64,000 bases of DNA from Actinomyces mediterranea (GTDB lineage Bacteria; Actinomycetota; Actinomycetes; Actinomycetales; Actinomycetaceae), in assembly GCF_900155595.1 (NCBI RefSeq), contig NZ_FTPB01000003.1, positions 259,344 to 323,343 on the forward strand, written 5' to 3'. Of the stretch, positions 37,004 through 46,358 are shown one piece after another. Position numbers and translations under genes: made by a program. The stretch's first letter is position 1. Each line of letters opens with the position of its first letter. The notes under the pieces are model-generated. The model had not been told where the DNA came from and did not search any database. It saw nothing but the letters and a program-made list of their open reading frames with translations.

Positions 37004-37031
37004 AGACCCGGTGACTGCAGTCACCGGGTCT
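37004..37031 (+). terminator. Perfect 28-bp hairpin after bL37
   Basis: AGACCCGGTGACT and AGTCACCGGGTCT are perfect 13-bp arms around a 2-bp centre, followed by TTCGC. It lies 14 bp after the bL37 stop. The stem is strong, though the U-tract is short. Confidence 0.75.
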
Positions 37032-37102
37032 TCGCATATCCGAATCGCCCACGCCGCATGGCGGTGCGCCGCAACCATGAGTGCGCGCGATACTGTGGCG
37101 CC

Positions 37103-37918
37103 ATGGCACATCCCGCGCGCTACAACGATGATCTCCGCCTCGCCCATGTCCTCGCCGATCAGACGGATGCCATCACTCTGTCGCGTTTCGGGGCGCAAGA
37201 CCTCCACGTGGAGGCGAAGCCCGATCTCACGCCCGTCACCGATGCCGATCGGGCGGCGGAGGACGTGATCCGCTCGCAGTTATCACACACCCGCTCGCGC
37301 GACTCCGTCCTCGGTGAGGAGCGTGGGACCAGTGGACACGCGTCCCGCCAGTGGGTGATCGATCCGATCGATGGGACGAAGAGCTTCGTTCGCGGCGTCC
37401 CCGTGTGGGCGACGCTCATCGGCCTCGTCGAGGACGGCGAAGTCGTTGTCGGAGTCGTGTCCGCGCCCGCACTCAAGCGCCGCTGGTGGGCGGCCAAGGG
37501 TCAGGGCGCCTGGGCGGGCACCTCGCTGTTCACGGGCCGCGAATTGCACGTGTCGCAGGTGTCGGACATTGCGGACGCCTCCCTGTCGTATTCCTCGCTC
37601 GACGGGTGGCTCCACGCCGAGCGCGGCGCCCAGTTCCTCAACCTCCAGTCGCGTTTTTGGCGCACCCGCGCTTACGGGGACTTCTGGAGTTACATGCTCG
37701 TCGCCGAGGGCGCCGTCGACGCCGCGTGCGAACCCGAATTGGAGCTCTACGACATCGCGGCGCTCGTTCCAATCGTCACCGAAGCGGGCGGGAGGCTCAC
37801 CTCCCTGGTCGGTGCCGACGGCCCCTGGGGCGGCAACGCGCTCGCCTCGAATGGCCTCCTCCATGATGAGATCCTGTCGCTCCTGGACTGGCCCGCCCCG
37901 GGCGGCGGGGACGATTGA
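37103..37918 (+). CDS. hisN: Inositol-monophosphatase-family histidinol-phosphatase
   Basis: 271 residues from the ATG at 37103. The metal-binding motif WVIDPIDGTKSFVRG and the upstream GEE (LGEERG) and C-terminal AYGDFWSYMLVAEGAVDAACEPELELYDIAAL match HisN-type IMPases, which dephosphorylate histidinol phosphate. Inositol phosphatase activity is the alternative. TACTGT ends 6 nt before the ATG with no Shine-Dalgarno, suggesting a leaderless mRNA. The hairpin just upstream isolates it from bL37. Confidence 0.9.
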   Translation: MAHPARYNDDLRLAHVLADQTDAITLSRFGAQDLHVEAKPDLTPVTDADRAAEDVIRSQLSHTRSRDSVLGEERGTSGHASRQWVIDPIDGTKSFVRGVPVWATLIGLVEDGEVVVGVVSAPALKRRWWAAKGQGAWAGTSLFTGRELHVSQVSDIADASLSYSSLDGWLHAERGAQFLNLQSRFWRTRAYGDFWSYMLVAEGAVDAACEPELELYDIAALVPIVTEAGGRLTSLVGADGPWGGNALASNGLLHDEILSLLDWPAPGGGDD

Positions 37919-37990
37919 TCCCGGGGATGCTACGGGCGATCTCAGGGCTGCTCGGTCGCATATGCCCATGCACTCGTGGACACTGTCACT

Positions 37991-39202
37991 ATGCGGATTC
38001 TTCACACCTCTGATTGGCACATCGGGCGGACCCTGCACGGTGCGGACCTGTCCGAATCCGTCGACGCCTTCTTCGAGTGGCTGATCGGTCTCGTCAACGA
38101 GCGCGACATCGACTGCGTCCTCATCAGTGGGGACCTCTTCGACCGAGCAGTACCCCCTGTCGACGCGATCATGAGGGCATCAGCCTTCCTGGAGCGCCTG
38201 TGCGAGCGCACGAGAGTTGTCATCACCTCCGGCAATCATGACGGTCCCGCACGTCTTGGCCTCTTCTCGCACATGCTCGACGAGCGCCTCGTCGTCGCGA
38301 CCGGCGTGGAGGGCATCGGCACTCCAGTCGAGCACGGCAGCGAAGACGGCTGCCTCATCTACCCGATCCCCTATCTGGAGCCGGACCTGGTGCGTCAAGC
38401 TCTCTCCGACCTCGATCCCGGCGAGTCCGGGTCTCCGGCCCCCCTCCCCCGCTCTCACGAGGCCGTCGTCGCGGCAGCGCTGCGCCGTGTGCGCGCCGAC
38501 ATCGAAACGAGACGCGCAGCCGGAGATGAGCGCCCCGCAATCGCAATGGTCCACGCCTTCATTTCAGGCGCCCTCTCCTCCGACTCCGAGCGCGATATCG
38601 AAGTGGGCGGAGCGGGCGCCATCAGCGCCGACCTCTTCGACTCGCTGGGTGGCGACGAGCCTCTTGACCACGGTCTCGACTATGTGGCGGCGGGCCACCT
38701 TCACCGTCCCCAGGTCATCGGCGGGGCACGGGTTCCGATCCGCTATTCGGGGTCTCCCATCGCCTATTCCTTCTCGGAGTCGGGCGCGGACAAGTCGGTC
38801 GTCGTCCTATCGACCTCCGGAACCGGTATCGACTCGATCGATGGCATCCCCATCCCCTGTTATCGGCCGGTCGCCGTGTTGACGGGCACCATGAGCCAGC
38901 TCCTCTCGCACCCCGACCCTGCGCTGGTCAACGCCTACTGCGCAGTGACGGTGATTGACGATGCCCGACCCCAGCAGATGGTCGCCCGCATCCGTGCGGT
39001 CTACCCCCATGCACTCGTCGTCCAGCACCAGTCCCCGCGCGTATCATCCATTCCCGCAGGCGCCCGCGATGTCGAACAGCGCTCCCCGGGCGATATCAGC
39101 GCAGATTTCTTCGAATCCGTCACCGCCGCCCCATTGACCGATGCTGAACGGCAAGTCATCGCTGACACGTGGACGGCACTGCGAACGGGGGCCGTCCAAT
39201 GA
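37991..39202 (+). CDS. sbcD: Exonuclease subunit SbcD (Mre11-like nuclease)
   Basis: 403 residues from the ATG at 37991. Calcineurin-type phosphoesterase motifs are complete: HTSDWHIGRTL, LISGDLFDRAVP, TSGNHDG, MVHAFISG and YVAAGHLHRPQ. With SbcC it makes an ATP-dependent nuclease that opens DNA hairpins and cleans double-strand ends. The stop overlaps the sbcC start by 4 bp (ATGA). Confidence 0.96.
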   Translation: MRILHTSDWHIGRTLHGADLSESVDAFFEWLIGLVNERDIDCVLISGDLFDRAVPPVDAIMRASAFLERLCERTRVVITSGNHDGPARLGLFSHMLDERLVVATGVEGIGTPVEHGSEDGCLIYPIPYLEPDLVRQALSDLDPGESGSPAPLPRSHEAVVAAALRRVRADIETRRAAGDERPAIAMVHAFISGALSSDSERDIEVGGAGAISADLFDSLGGDEPLDHGLDYVAAGHLHRPQVIGGARVPIRYSGSPIAYSFSESGADKSVVVLSTSGTGIDSIDGIPIPCYRPVAVLTGTMSQLLSHPDPALVNAYCAVTVIDDARPQQMVARIRAVYPHALVVQHQSPRVSSIPAGARDVEQRSPGDISADFFESVTAAPLTDAERQVIADTWTALRTGAVQ

Positions 39203-42200
39203 GACTCCACCGCCTGGAAATCACCGCGATCGGTCCCTTCGTCGGCACAGAGATCATCGATTTCACGCGCTTCGACGACTCGGGGCTCTTCCTCCTCGAA
39301 GGCCCCACCGGGGCCGGCAAATCCACCATTATCGATGCACTCGCCTTCGCCCTTTACGGGGATGTCGCCCGCGCGAAGGACGCGTCGAAGGACCGTCTCA
39401 GATCCGATTTCGCCCCCGCGTCGCGCCATTCCAGCGTCGACCTCGTCTTCGAGGTCTCTTCCGGCATCTATCGCGTCCACCGGACCCCCTCCTATGTCCC
39501 CGAAGGTCATAAGAGCCCCCGCAATGAGCCCGCGACCCTCGTCTCCGTTGTCGAAGATCCGGCCAGCCCCGACGGATTCACCACCATCAGCGCCCTCGAG
39601 CGGGGGGCGCGTCAGGTGGATCCGCAACTCGTCCGGCTCATCGGCTTGAAGAAGGATCAGTTCCTTCAGACAGTAGTCCTCCCACAGGGCAAGTTCGCCC
39701 AATTCCTCACCGCCACCTCGCAAGAGCGCGAGATGATCCTGCGCGACATCTTCGACACCCGTATCTTCGTGGATTTTCAAAAGATGCTCTCGGCGGGAGC
39801 CCTCCGCTCTCGGACGCGGATCGCCTCCGCCAACCAGGAGCTCGACGCGGCGATCCGCGCTCTCGCAGACGAGCAGGCTCCCAATTCCGCCTCCTGTGCC
39901 GAATCCGATGCTCCCCGCCCCGATGACCCGGATGCGGGCCCCGACGCCGCTGAGCGCAACGCGAGCGCCATACGCGCCTGGGCGGCGGAGCGGGTCGATG
40001 CCGCTCAACGCGCTTTGGCCGATGCCAGGGTTCAGGAACCGGATGCGAGCGCCGAAGCCCAACGGGCCCAGCAGTCGCTGGCAGAGGCGCGCGCCCGCAA
40101 TGAGGCGATCGCGGAGAGGAGCGCTCTGCTCGCCCAGCGCGACGGGCTCGACGCCCGCGCAGAAGAGATCTCCCTCGCGCGGAGCACGCACGCCAATGCC
40201 CTAGCCGTAGTGCCGCTGATCCCCCTTATTGACGGCGCCGACGAAGCCCTGCGCCGCCATCGCGACCATGAGGCTGCTCTGTTCGGTGTCCTTGAGGAGC
40301 AAAAGACGGATCCCCCGGACGGGATTCTCACCCCGGAGGCGGTCGAGGGTATGAAGAGCCTCGGCGAAGCCAGGCGCCTCGATGCCTCCAACGCCCGGGC
40401 ACGTCTGGCCGATTTGCTCGCCGTTGAAGCGACGCTGCCGCTCAGACGCGAGGAGATCGACGCGGCGAGGGCTGTCATCGACTCAGATGAGGAGCGCAGG
40501 GCTCGCATCGGCTCCGACCTCGAGACGCTGCCCACTGCCCTCGCTGAGGCGAAGACCAGCCGCGAAGCGATGCGCCTCGATGTTGCGGGCCTTGCAGCGG
40601 CCCGTAATGCTCGCGACCAGACGGTTGCCCGCTTCGATGCGGCGCAGCGGGCCACTGTGCTCATCGCCGCTTTGAAAACCCGCTCGGATGAGCTCACCGA
40701 TGCCACGTCCAAGGCTCGCGTCGCGGGAGCGCAGGCAGAGGTGCTGCGCGAGCAGTGGCTCTCCCACACGGGGGCGTCCCTCGCCGCTGAACTCGTTGAC
40801 GGCTCCCCCTGCCCGGTGTGCGGCTCGTTGGAGCATCCGAGCCCCGCCTCACTCGTCGACTCCGATATCGTCACCCGAGAGGATGTGCGGCGCGCCGAGA
40901 AGGACAAGTCCGAGGCCGACGATGAACTCGCCCGAGCGCGCCAATCCCACTCGCAGACCGTGGCCGAGCTCACGAGCACCAATGAGCTGGCCGGCGGCGA
41001 TGAGCAGTCGGTGAGGATCGCCCTCGATGAGGCTCAAGCGCGCGTCGACGCCCTCGAGCGGGTGTCCGTGGATCTTGAGCGCCTCGATGAGGATATTGCA
41101 GCTGTTGAGGCCCAGGTGGAGTCCCTTCGCGTGCAGGCGCACGAACTCGATGTGTCGATTGCCGAGCGCACCGCTCAATGGCGGGACTCCCTCATCCAGT
41201 GGGAGGCGGACCAGCAGGCATGCATTCGGGCGGCTGAGGGGGCGCAAAGCCTTGCCCTTGTCGATCAACAGTTGGCGGATGGGATCACCGCCGCCGGAAT
41301 CCTCATCGACGCCGCTGCGGCATGGCTGTCCTCGCGCAACCATGCGGACCAGCAGGTCAGTCGGCGCGACCTCGCCCTTGAGGCGGCAGGGTTCGAGCGG
41401 GGAGAGGAAGGATGCCGCAGCGCCGCATCCCGGGATCTGAGCCCCGACAGGCTCGACTCCATCGCACAGATGATCTCGCTCTACGACGCCGAACGGGCGC
41501 ACGTCGACCAGAGCCTCGCCTCCGCGCGACTGGAAGCGGTTGCGGATGCACAGCCTGTCGACCTCGCCCCCCTGTCCTCGTCTGCCGAGGAGGCGGCACA
41601 GGCACTCAGCCACCTCCACCAACTCCTCGGAGCCCTCTCGCACCACACAGAGCGCGTCACAGATCTCTCCGCCGCAGTGGACTCGTCGCTGTCGCGCCGC
41701 GACTCGCTCGTTGTTGAATCTGGCCCGATCCTCCGCCTCGCGGGCATCGCCGACGCGACCTCGCGCGAGAACCTCACACAGACGCCCCTCGCATCGTGGG
41801 TGCTCGTCTCCAGACTCGATGACGTGCTCGCCGCCGCGAACCCCCGGCTCCTGGCGATCTCCGGGGGACGCTATGAACTCATCTCCTCGCCCGATGACGG
41901 GACGAGTTCGCGCAAGTCGGGGCTCGGTCTGCGCATCGTTGATCATTTCACCGAGCAGACGCGCTCACCGCAGACGCTGTCGGGCGGCGAGACCTTCTAC
42001 ACTTCGCTCGCCCTGGCACTCGGGCTGGCGGATGTCGTCACCGCTGAAGCGGGCGGGGTGGAGCTTCGCACGGTGTTCATCGACGAGGGCTTCGGCTCAC
42101 TCGATGCTGCGACCCTCGACCTTGTGATGGGTCAGCTGCACTCGCTCAAGGATTCGGGGCGCGTCGTCGGCGTCATCAGCCACGTTGATGAGATGGCACG

Positions 42201-42276
42201 CCAGATCCCCGATCAGATCCAGGTGCGCCTCGCCCCGGAAGGGGGTTCGACGCTGCGATGCCGCGGCGCCATGTGA
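39199..42276 (+). CDS. sbcC: Exonuclease subunit SbcC (Rad50-like ATPase)
   Basis: 1025 residues. The Walker A is LEGPTGAGKSTIIDALAFALYG. Long coiled coils flank a zinc-hook CPVCGS near residue 545. The C-terminal ABC signature is LSGGETFYTSLALALGLADV and the Walker B VFIDEGFGSLD. Coils are rich in Ala, Glu and Arg, as usual in high-GC SMC-like proteins. It is coupled to sbcD. The gene is followed by only 26 bp before the convergent lipoprotein gene, with a weak GACAC/GTGTC repeat between. Confidence 0.96.
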   Translation: MRLHRLEITAIGPFVGTEIIDFTRFDDSGLFLLEGPTGAGKSTIIDALAFALYGDVARAKDASKDRLRSDFAPASRHSSVDLVFEVSSGIYRVHRTPSYVPEGHKSPRNEPATLVSVVEDPASPDGFTTISALERGARQVDPQLVRLIGLKKDQFLQTVVLPQGKFAQFLTATSQEREMILRDIFDTRIFVDFQKMLSAGALRSRTRIASANQELDAAIRALADEQAPNSASCAESDAPRPDDPDAGPDAAERNASAIRAWAAERVDAAQRALADARVQEPDASAEAQRAQQSLAEARARNEAIAERSALLAQRDGLDARAEEISLARSTHANALAVVPLIPLIDGADEALRRHRDHEAALFGVLEEQKTDPPDGILTPEAVEGMKSLGEARRLDASNARARLADLLAVEATLPLRREEIDAARAVIDSDEERRARIGSDLETLPTALAEAKTSREAMRLDVAGLAAARNARDQTVARFDAAQRATVLIAALKTRSDELTDATSKARVAGAQAEVLREQWLSHTGASLAAELVDGSPCPVCGSLEHPSPASLVDSDIVTREDVRRAEKDKSEADDELARARQSHSQTVAELTSTNELAGGDEQSVRIALDEAQARVDALERVSVDLERLDEDIAAVEAQVESLRVQAHELDVSIAERTAQWRDSLIQWEADQQACIRAAEGAQSLALVDQQLADGITAAGILIDAAAAWLSSRNHADQQVSRRDLALEAAGFERGEEGCRSAASRDLSPDRLDSIAQMISLYDAERAHVDQSLASARLEAVADAQPVDLAPLSSSAEEAAQALSHLHQLLGALSHHTERVTDLSAAVDSSLSRRDSLVVESGPILRLAGIADATSRENLTQTPLASWVLVSRLDDVLAAANPRLLAISGGRYELISSPDDGTSSRKSGLGLRIVDHFTEQTRSPQTLSGGETFYTSLALALGLADVVTAEAGGVELRTVFIDEGFGSLDAATLDLVMGQLHSLKDSGRVVGVISHVDEMARQIPDQIQVRLAPEGGSTLRCRGAM

Positions 42277-42302
42277 GGGCGGACACCAGGGCGTGTCTAT
42301 CT

Positions 42303-43601
42303 CTACTGCTTCATGAACTCCGGGTTGATGGCCATACCTTGGATGAGGACACCATTGTGGAAGTAGCGTGAGATGTCAGACAGCGTGATCAGGTGTTCTT
42401 CTTCGCCTGAAGGAATCTGGTACCTCAACAATGACGGCGGCGGACTATTCCCCCCGTTTCCGGCGTGCAATACGTAGACGTGCTCCTTGCCGACCCGGTA
42501 GATGCTCTGGCTTGCGTCGTCAGGTGACGGAGGGATGGTGAACTCATGGGTCGTCACCCCCGTTGACAGGTCCGCCGAGAACACCTTCCCACTGCCGGTG
42601 ACAAAACGATAGGCCGTCCCTTCGAGGTGTCCTACTGACGGCCCGTGGAGCTCATCCCCTGAGACTTCGATGAAGGCGCCCTCGTCATCCACGAGGTCAA
42701 GGATCGAAGCAGTTCCTGCTTCCATGTCCCACACTCGGAACGCGACATGTCCCGATTTGGGGTCCTTACCGTCACCTTTGCGGGCATTCGGGTTGTCCAG
42801 CAGGAAGCCGGGCTGGTAAACGCTGCTTCCTACACAGCGCACCTCCCGAGAACCAGCCTGGAAAGATTCGTCTGCGCGCACAGAAATGAGAACCTCAGGA
42901 TCGAGCCGGTCCTCTCCTGGATAAAGCTGAACCAAGGCATCGTGGTCTTGCTTTGCGGCACGCGGATCCTGTGACACGAGGGCTGCGGCCTCAGTGAGGT
43001 TGGACGACAGGCGGGTCGATGTGATGCCATAGATCGTGTCACCGCATTGGCCGAAACTCATGTAGACGCCGGGAACATTAATATCTCTTACACCGCTAAT
43101 ATCTCCAACGGTAAACTTTTGGAAGTAGGTTCCCGCTTCGGCACCAGAATTGTAAAAGGAAATAAAGCCACTCTTTTCTGACTGAGGATATCTAGCAAGT
43201 TCGAAGTGACTCTCGCTGTTGCGCGGTATTCGAGTGAGTCCTGAATCGTCAACGACGAATTCATCATTCGTTCCGCCGAAGTACAGTCCCTCATCGCGCC
43301 ACAGCGGCTGTGCCCCGTGGATGAGGCCGACTTCGAGCGCTGTGCCTTTTCCTTCCGAATCAAGAAGCATAAGATATCCGCGATTCGTATCCGACGAGTA
43401 TTCAAAGGCTTGGGCGCTGAGCTGAATAGCGAGTACAGAATTCTGGGTATTCATGTCCTCATCATTGACCGTTATAACACCGGATGTCGCATCGGACCAG
43501 GACACGCAGGACGTAAGAAGGGTAGTGCACACCATCAGGAGTCCGGGCAGTGCCAAGCTAGTTGCAGTCTTCAATAGTTTCTCTTCCGTCAAGGGGCGCA
43601 T
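42303..43601 (-). CDS. Lipoprotein of unknown function, probable beta-propeller-like
   Basis: 432 residues from the ATG at 43599-43601. The N-terminus has a lipoprotein signal: KLLKTATSLALPGLLMVCTTLLTSC with lipobox LTSC. The mature part has repeated short strands and GxxY/V patterns, such as FGGTNDEFVVDDSGLTRI, SSVYQPGFLLDNPNA and AYRFVTGSGKVFSADLSTG. Together they suggest a beta-propeller fold, not a recognised family. It follows the split NlpC/P60-like gene by 27 bp in the same direction. GC content here is clearly below that of neighbours, with AT-richer codons, so this pair may have been acquired. Confidence 0.7.
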   Translation of the reverse strand: MRPLTEEKLLKTATSLALPGLLMVCTTLLTSCVSWSDATSGVITVNDEDMNTQNSVLAIQLSAQAFEYSSDTNRGYLMLLDSEGKGTALEVGLIHGAQPLWRDEGLYFGGTNDEFVVDDSGLTRIPRNSESHFELARYPQSEKSGFISFYNSGAEAGTYFQKFTVGDISGVRDINVPGVYMSFGQCGDTIYGITSTRLSSNLTEAAALVSQDPRAAKQDHDALVQLYPGEDRLDPEVLISVRADESFQAGSREVRCVGSSVYQPGFLLDNPNARKGDGKDPKSGHVAFRVWDMEAGTASILDLVDDEGAFIEVSGDELHGPSVGHLEGTAYRFVTGSGKVFSADLSTGVTTHEFTIPPSPDDASQSIYRVGKEHVYVLHAGNGGNSPPPSLLRYQIPSGEEEHLITLSDISRYFHNGVLIQGMAINPEFMKQ

Positions 43602-43628
43602 TAGATCGGATTTGCTTAAAGACTTCAG

Positions 43629-44081
43629 TTACTGCACGATCCAGTTGACGCGAGTGTATGGGGATCCCTCGATGTCGTATGGATAGACTCCGGGTCCAGC
43701 ATTTCCATCGAGGTCCGCTCCAGTTGGTATACGATAGGCCAACCAAACAAGCTGCGAGCAATTGAGACCATGTACAGACGGATTCTTCTTGTTGTCCCAG
43801 AAAAACGCGTTGTAGGGATATCCCCGAAGGTAGTTGTATGCATAGTCCGCGGCGCGATTCTGAACTGCTTGACTGAAAGTTGTTTCAAGAAGTTTGCTGC
43901 CTTGAGCCACACTGATCTGATAATGCCAATACCAGTCGCTGAGATAGTCCGGACCAGATGCCTCCACGACCCAGTTCGTATCACCATAAATACCGATATG
44001 ACCATGATTCGATCCTGATGTTGCCGCTGGTGTGAGATACATGTCACCCTTGTAATATGATGTTGGGAGAGTGACCATCAC
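43629..44081 (-). CDS. YiiX/permuted NlpC/P60-type cysteine hydrolase, C-terminal fragment
   Basis: 150 residues from a GTG at 44081 (the next codon is ATG). The frame is open without a start for about 28 codons further upstream. A His-first, Cys-later order (HGHIGIYGDTNWVVEAS, then HGLNCSQLVWLAYRI) is that of circularly permuted NlpC/P60 papain-like hydrolases such as YiiX, which act on peptide or lipid bonds in the envelope. The fragment lacks a signal peptide, and there is no good Shine-Dalgarno at its start. The open upstream stretch encodes HLKEKGVAERSILQADRYV, which joins well to the preceding signal-bearing fragment. I read both as one gene broken by a single frameshift. Confidence 0.7.
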   Translation of the reverse strand: MMVTLPTSYYKGDMYLTPAATSGSNHGHIGIYGDTNWVVEASGPDYLSDWYWHYQISVAQGSKLLETTFSQAVQNRAADYAYNYLRGYPYNAFFWDNKKNPSVHGLNCSQLVWLAYRIPTGADLDGNAGPGVYPYDIEGSPYTRVNWIVQ

Positions 44082-44127
44082 GTATCTGTCCGCTTGCAGA
44101 ATTGAGCGCTCCGCAACTCCCTTCTCC

Positions 44128-44367
44128 TTAAGGTGAGGCTTCTTCTCCTTCCAGAAAGTCTCGAATCACATCCTCGGTGCTTCGAGACTCAATCTGAGCG
44201 ATTTGACTTGCAGAGTCGATGATCTCTGCCCTCGACACGCCCGGGTTTAGCTCCATTAGTCTTTCGATGTCATCCTCTTCGGTTCCTTGTGCCAAAACGG
44301 CCGAAGCTCCTATGGCGAGGAAACAGGTGACCGTTGCAGTCGCTGCAAGAAACCGTCGCAGCCACAT
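44128..44367 (-). CDS. N-terminal fragment of the NlpC/P60-like secreted protein
   Basis: 79 residues from the ATG at 44365-44367 with AAGGGG upstream. A Sec signal peptide (MWLRRFLAATATVTCFLAIG, cleavage after AVLA) is followed by an acidic helical stretch (DIERLMELNPGVSRAEII…). The frame ends at TAA 44128-44130, while the frame shifted by one base stays open into the hydrolase domain. The two frames overlap within about 44128-44166. A lone signal peptide plus short helix makes little sense as a whole protein, so truncation by frameshift is likely. Confidence 0.6.
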   Translation of the reverse strand: MWLRRFLAATATVTCFLAIGASAVLAQGTEEDDIERLMELNPGVSRAEIIDSASQIAQIESRSTEDVIRDFLEGEEASP

Positions 44368-44542
44368 GGCGGATCCCCTTCGATCGCGTGACGACACCTG
44401 CTTTCTAAGTGTAGCACCGGAAAGGCGTGTCACAACAGACTGAGCAGGCAATGTTGATGGCGCCGTCTGGCCCACTGTGATCGTTCGGAAAGTGAGCAAC
44501 CCTGAGTGTGGTGGAGAGTGCGTCGTCACACTGTGGTGGGGT

Positions 44543-45040
44543 TTAGGTGGTAGGTGGTGTCGATAGTAGTCGAGGGATGGTCGTTGTCGTTCCCTGCACA
44601 GCGGCCAGGAGGGAGTGCCGTTCCGTGATGTCGTACCACTCGAGGGCGTGGTCCCACAGGGCTGCGACCGCATCGTCGGCACTGTCCTGGTCGTCGGCGT
44701 CGATGACCGCTTGGACGGCGGCGCCCGCTTCGGGGGCGTCGGCGAGGATCGCGTGGACCTGCTCCCATGTGGCGCGCACCTGCTCGACTTCGACGATGCC
44801 CGGACCGCCGTGAGTTTTCCCGGGGATATCGAGGGCGAGGATGAGTCGGCAGGCAGGTTCTCCCCCGCGGTCGCGCAGCACCGTCAACGAGGCGAGGGCG
44901 GCTTCCGTCTGCGCATCATCCTCAAGGACTTCGAGTCCCTCCCGATCGGTATCGGGGAAGGGGACGGCTGTGAACGAGGTTCGCACAGGCGGATGCTCCC
45001 CGCCCAGTTCCGATCCCACTACGGGCATGTAGACGCGCAT
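44543..45040 (-). CDS. DUF6912-type conserved actinobacterial protein
   Basis: 165 residues starting MRVYMPVVGSEL, the usual opening of this small actinobacterial family. A soluble alpha/beta protein with CRLILALDIPG in the middle and an acidic helical C-terminal half (ADAPEAGAAVQAVIDADDQDSADDAV in two parts). No catalytic motif is evident. It is downstream of, and in the same direction as, the CpaE-like gene with only 4 bp between. About 175 bp between this gene and the signal-peptide fragment hold no gene. Confidence 0.6.
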   Translation of the reverse strand: MRVYMPVVGSELGGEHPPVRTSFTAVPFPDTDREGLEVLEDDAQTEAALASLTVLRDRGGEPACRLILALDIPGKTHGGPGIVEVEQVRATWEQVHAILADAPEAGAAVQAVIDADDQDSADDAVAALWDHALEWYDITERHSLLAAVQGTTTTIPRLLSTPPTT

Positions 45041-45044
45041 GAGC

Positions 45045-46358
45045 TCAGTGTTTCACACTCCGGCGCCGCCCGAATAGTCCGCGCCGGATCGGCGTCGTAT
45101 TGGAACTGAGAGAGTCCGCCAGTGCGATCACCGCTGCGCCCGCGCCGCTCGCAGGAGCGTGTTCAGTGATCGGACGTCCTCGCAGCAGTGCGCGCCGGAC
45201 CTGGACGTCGAAGGGGATCGTGCGGACCTGCGAACCCGGGATGATCTGGCTGAGAGCGGTTTGGAGGGCGTTGAGGGGATTCGACCCCAGTGCGGCGGAG
45301 TCGACCTGGTTGATGACGACTGTGAGCTCCTCTGCCCGTCCGAGAGTCCCCCACCATTCGATCGCGTGGGAAAGTCTGTTGACGCCGAGGATGTCGGCCC
45401 GGGACACGCAAATGACCTCATCTGCGCATCGCAGCACCGCTGCGGTCACGTCATCGCGTTCCCCGTGCTGCCTGATATCCTCCGCAACCTGTTCGAGACT
45501 CACTGAGGACACGTCGACGACGACCCATGTCGCCGCCTGCCGCGCCGCCGTGAGGATCGCCGCAATGGAGGCCGGACCTACTTCGCGCCAGCGGTGCGGG
45601 GTGACGATTCCCGTGATCATGGAGAGTCCGGGCCACAAGGGGGTTGCGGCTCGTGTGATGTCATCACCGTTGAGTGTCGAGCGCAGGGCCGTGCGCGACA
45701 GTGCCGCGAGAGCGGACGCGTCGATGGGGACGCTCATCATGTGGGCGAGGGAGGGGTTCATGATATCCGCGTCGATGATGAGGGTCTCGTCATGTGCTCC
45801 GAGCGCGTGGGCGAGTCCGAGGGCGAGGGTGGAGCGCCCAGGGGAGCCCGAGGCTCCCCACACGGCGATGACCGTACCGCGATGTGAGGGGGCGGCCTCC
45901 CCGCTCGATCCCCCTTCGACCGCCGGGGAGGGAGTGTCGGGCGGCGGAGGAGGAGCGAGCAACGGGTCGAGTGGATCATCGAGAGGCGAGGGGCTCAGCG
46001 GGGCGCTCGCCCTGATGATCGCCAACAGCGATTCCACGATCCCCTCGGGGTATCCGCGGGTGGCGATCGCGTCGGCGCCGAGCGCCTCAAGCGCGCCTGC
46101 CCGTCCTTGGGGAGCGACGAGGACGACGCGCATGTTGTTGCGGTGGAGGTCTTCGATGATGCGGGCATCGAGGTCGAGGTCCGTCGCGTCGAGGACTGCG
46201 AGATCTGCGACCCTGCCCCGGGCAGCGGCTCGCACTTCGGTGAGGTCGGCGGCGCGGCGCACGACTTGAAGATCATTGGGGCGGGCGTTGATGGCGAGGA
46301 CGATATCGCCCTCATCGGCCGGATCTGCGAGGACGACGACGCCGTGGCGGATGCTCAT
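45045..46358 (-). CDS. CpaE/TadZ-like P-loop ATPase
   Basis: 437 residues from the ATG at 46356-46358, overlapping the CpaB-like stop (ATGA). The N-terminal receiver-like domain (VVVLADPADEGDIVLAIN) is followed by a Pro-rich linker (APPPPPDTPSP) and a MinD/ParA-type domain. Its Walker A is GASGSPGRST, lacking both the signature and the P-loop lysine of KGGxGKT (Arg takes the P-loop position). DADIMNPSLAHMM follows. In Tad systems TadZ localises the pilus machine. No tadA, tadB, tadC or pilin gene is nearby, so this pair may have another role. Confidence 0.8.
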   Translation of the reverse strand: MSIRHGVVVLADPADEGDIVLAINARPNDLQVVRRAADLTEVRAAARGRVADLAVLDATDLDLDARIIEDLHRNNMRVVLVAPQGRAGALEALGADAIATRGYPEGIVESLLAIIRASAPLSPSPLDDPLDPLLAPPPPPDTPSPAVEGGSSGEAAPSHRGTVIAVWGASGSPGRSTLALGLAHALGAHDETLIIDADIMNPSLAHMMSVPIDASALAALSRTALRSTLNGDDITRAATPLWPGLSMITGIVTPHRWREVGPASIAAILTAARQAATWVVVDVSSVSLEQVAEDIRQHGERDDVTAAVLRCADEVICVSRADILGVNRLSHAIEWWGTLGRAEELTVVINQVDSAALGSNPLNALQTALSQIIPGSQVRTIPFDVQVRRALLRGRPITEHAPASGAGAAVIALADSLSSNTTPIRRGLFGRRRSVKH

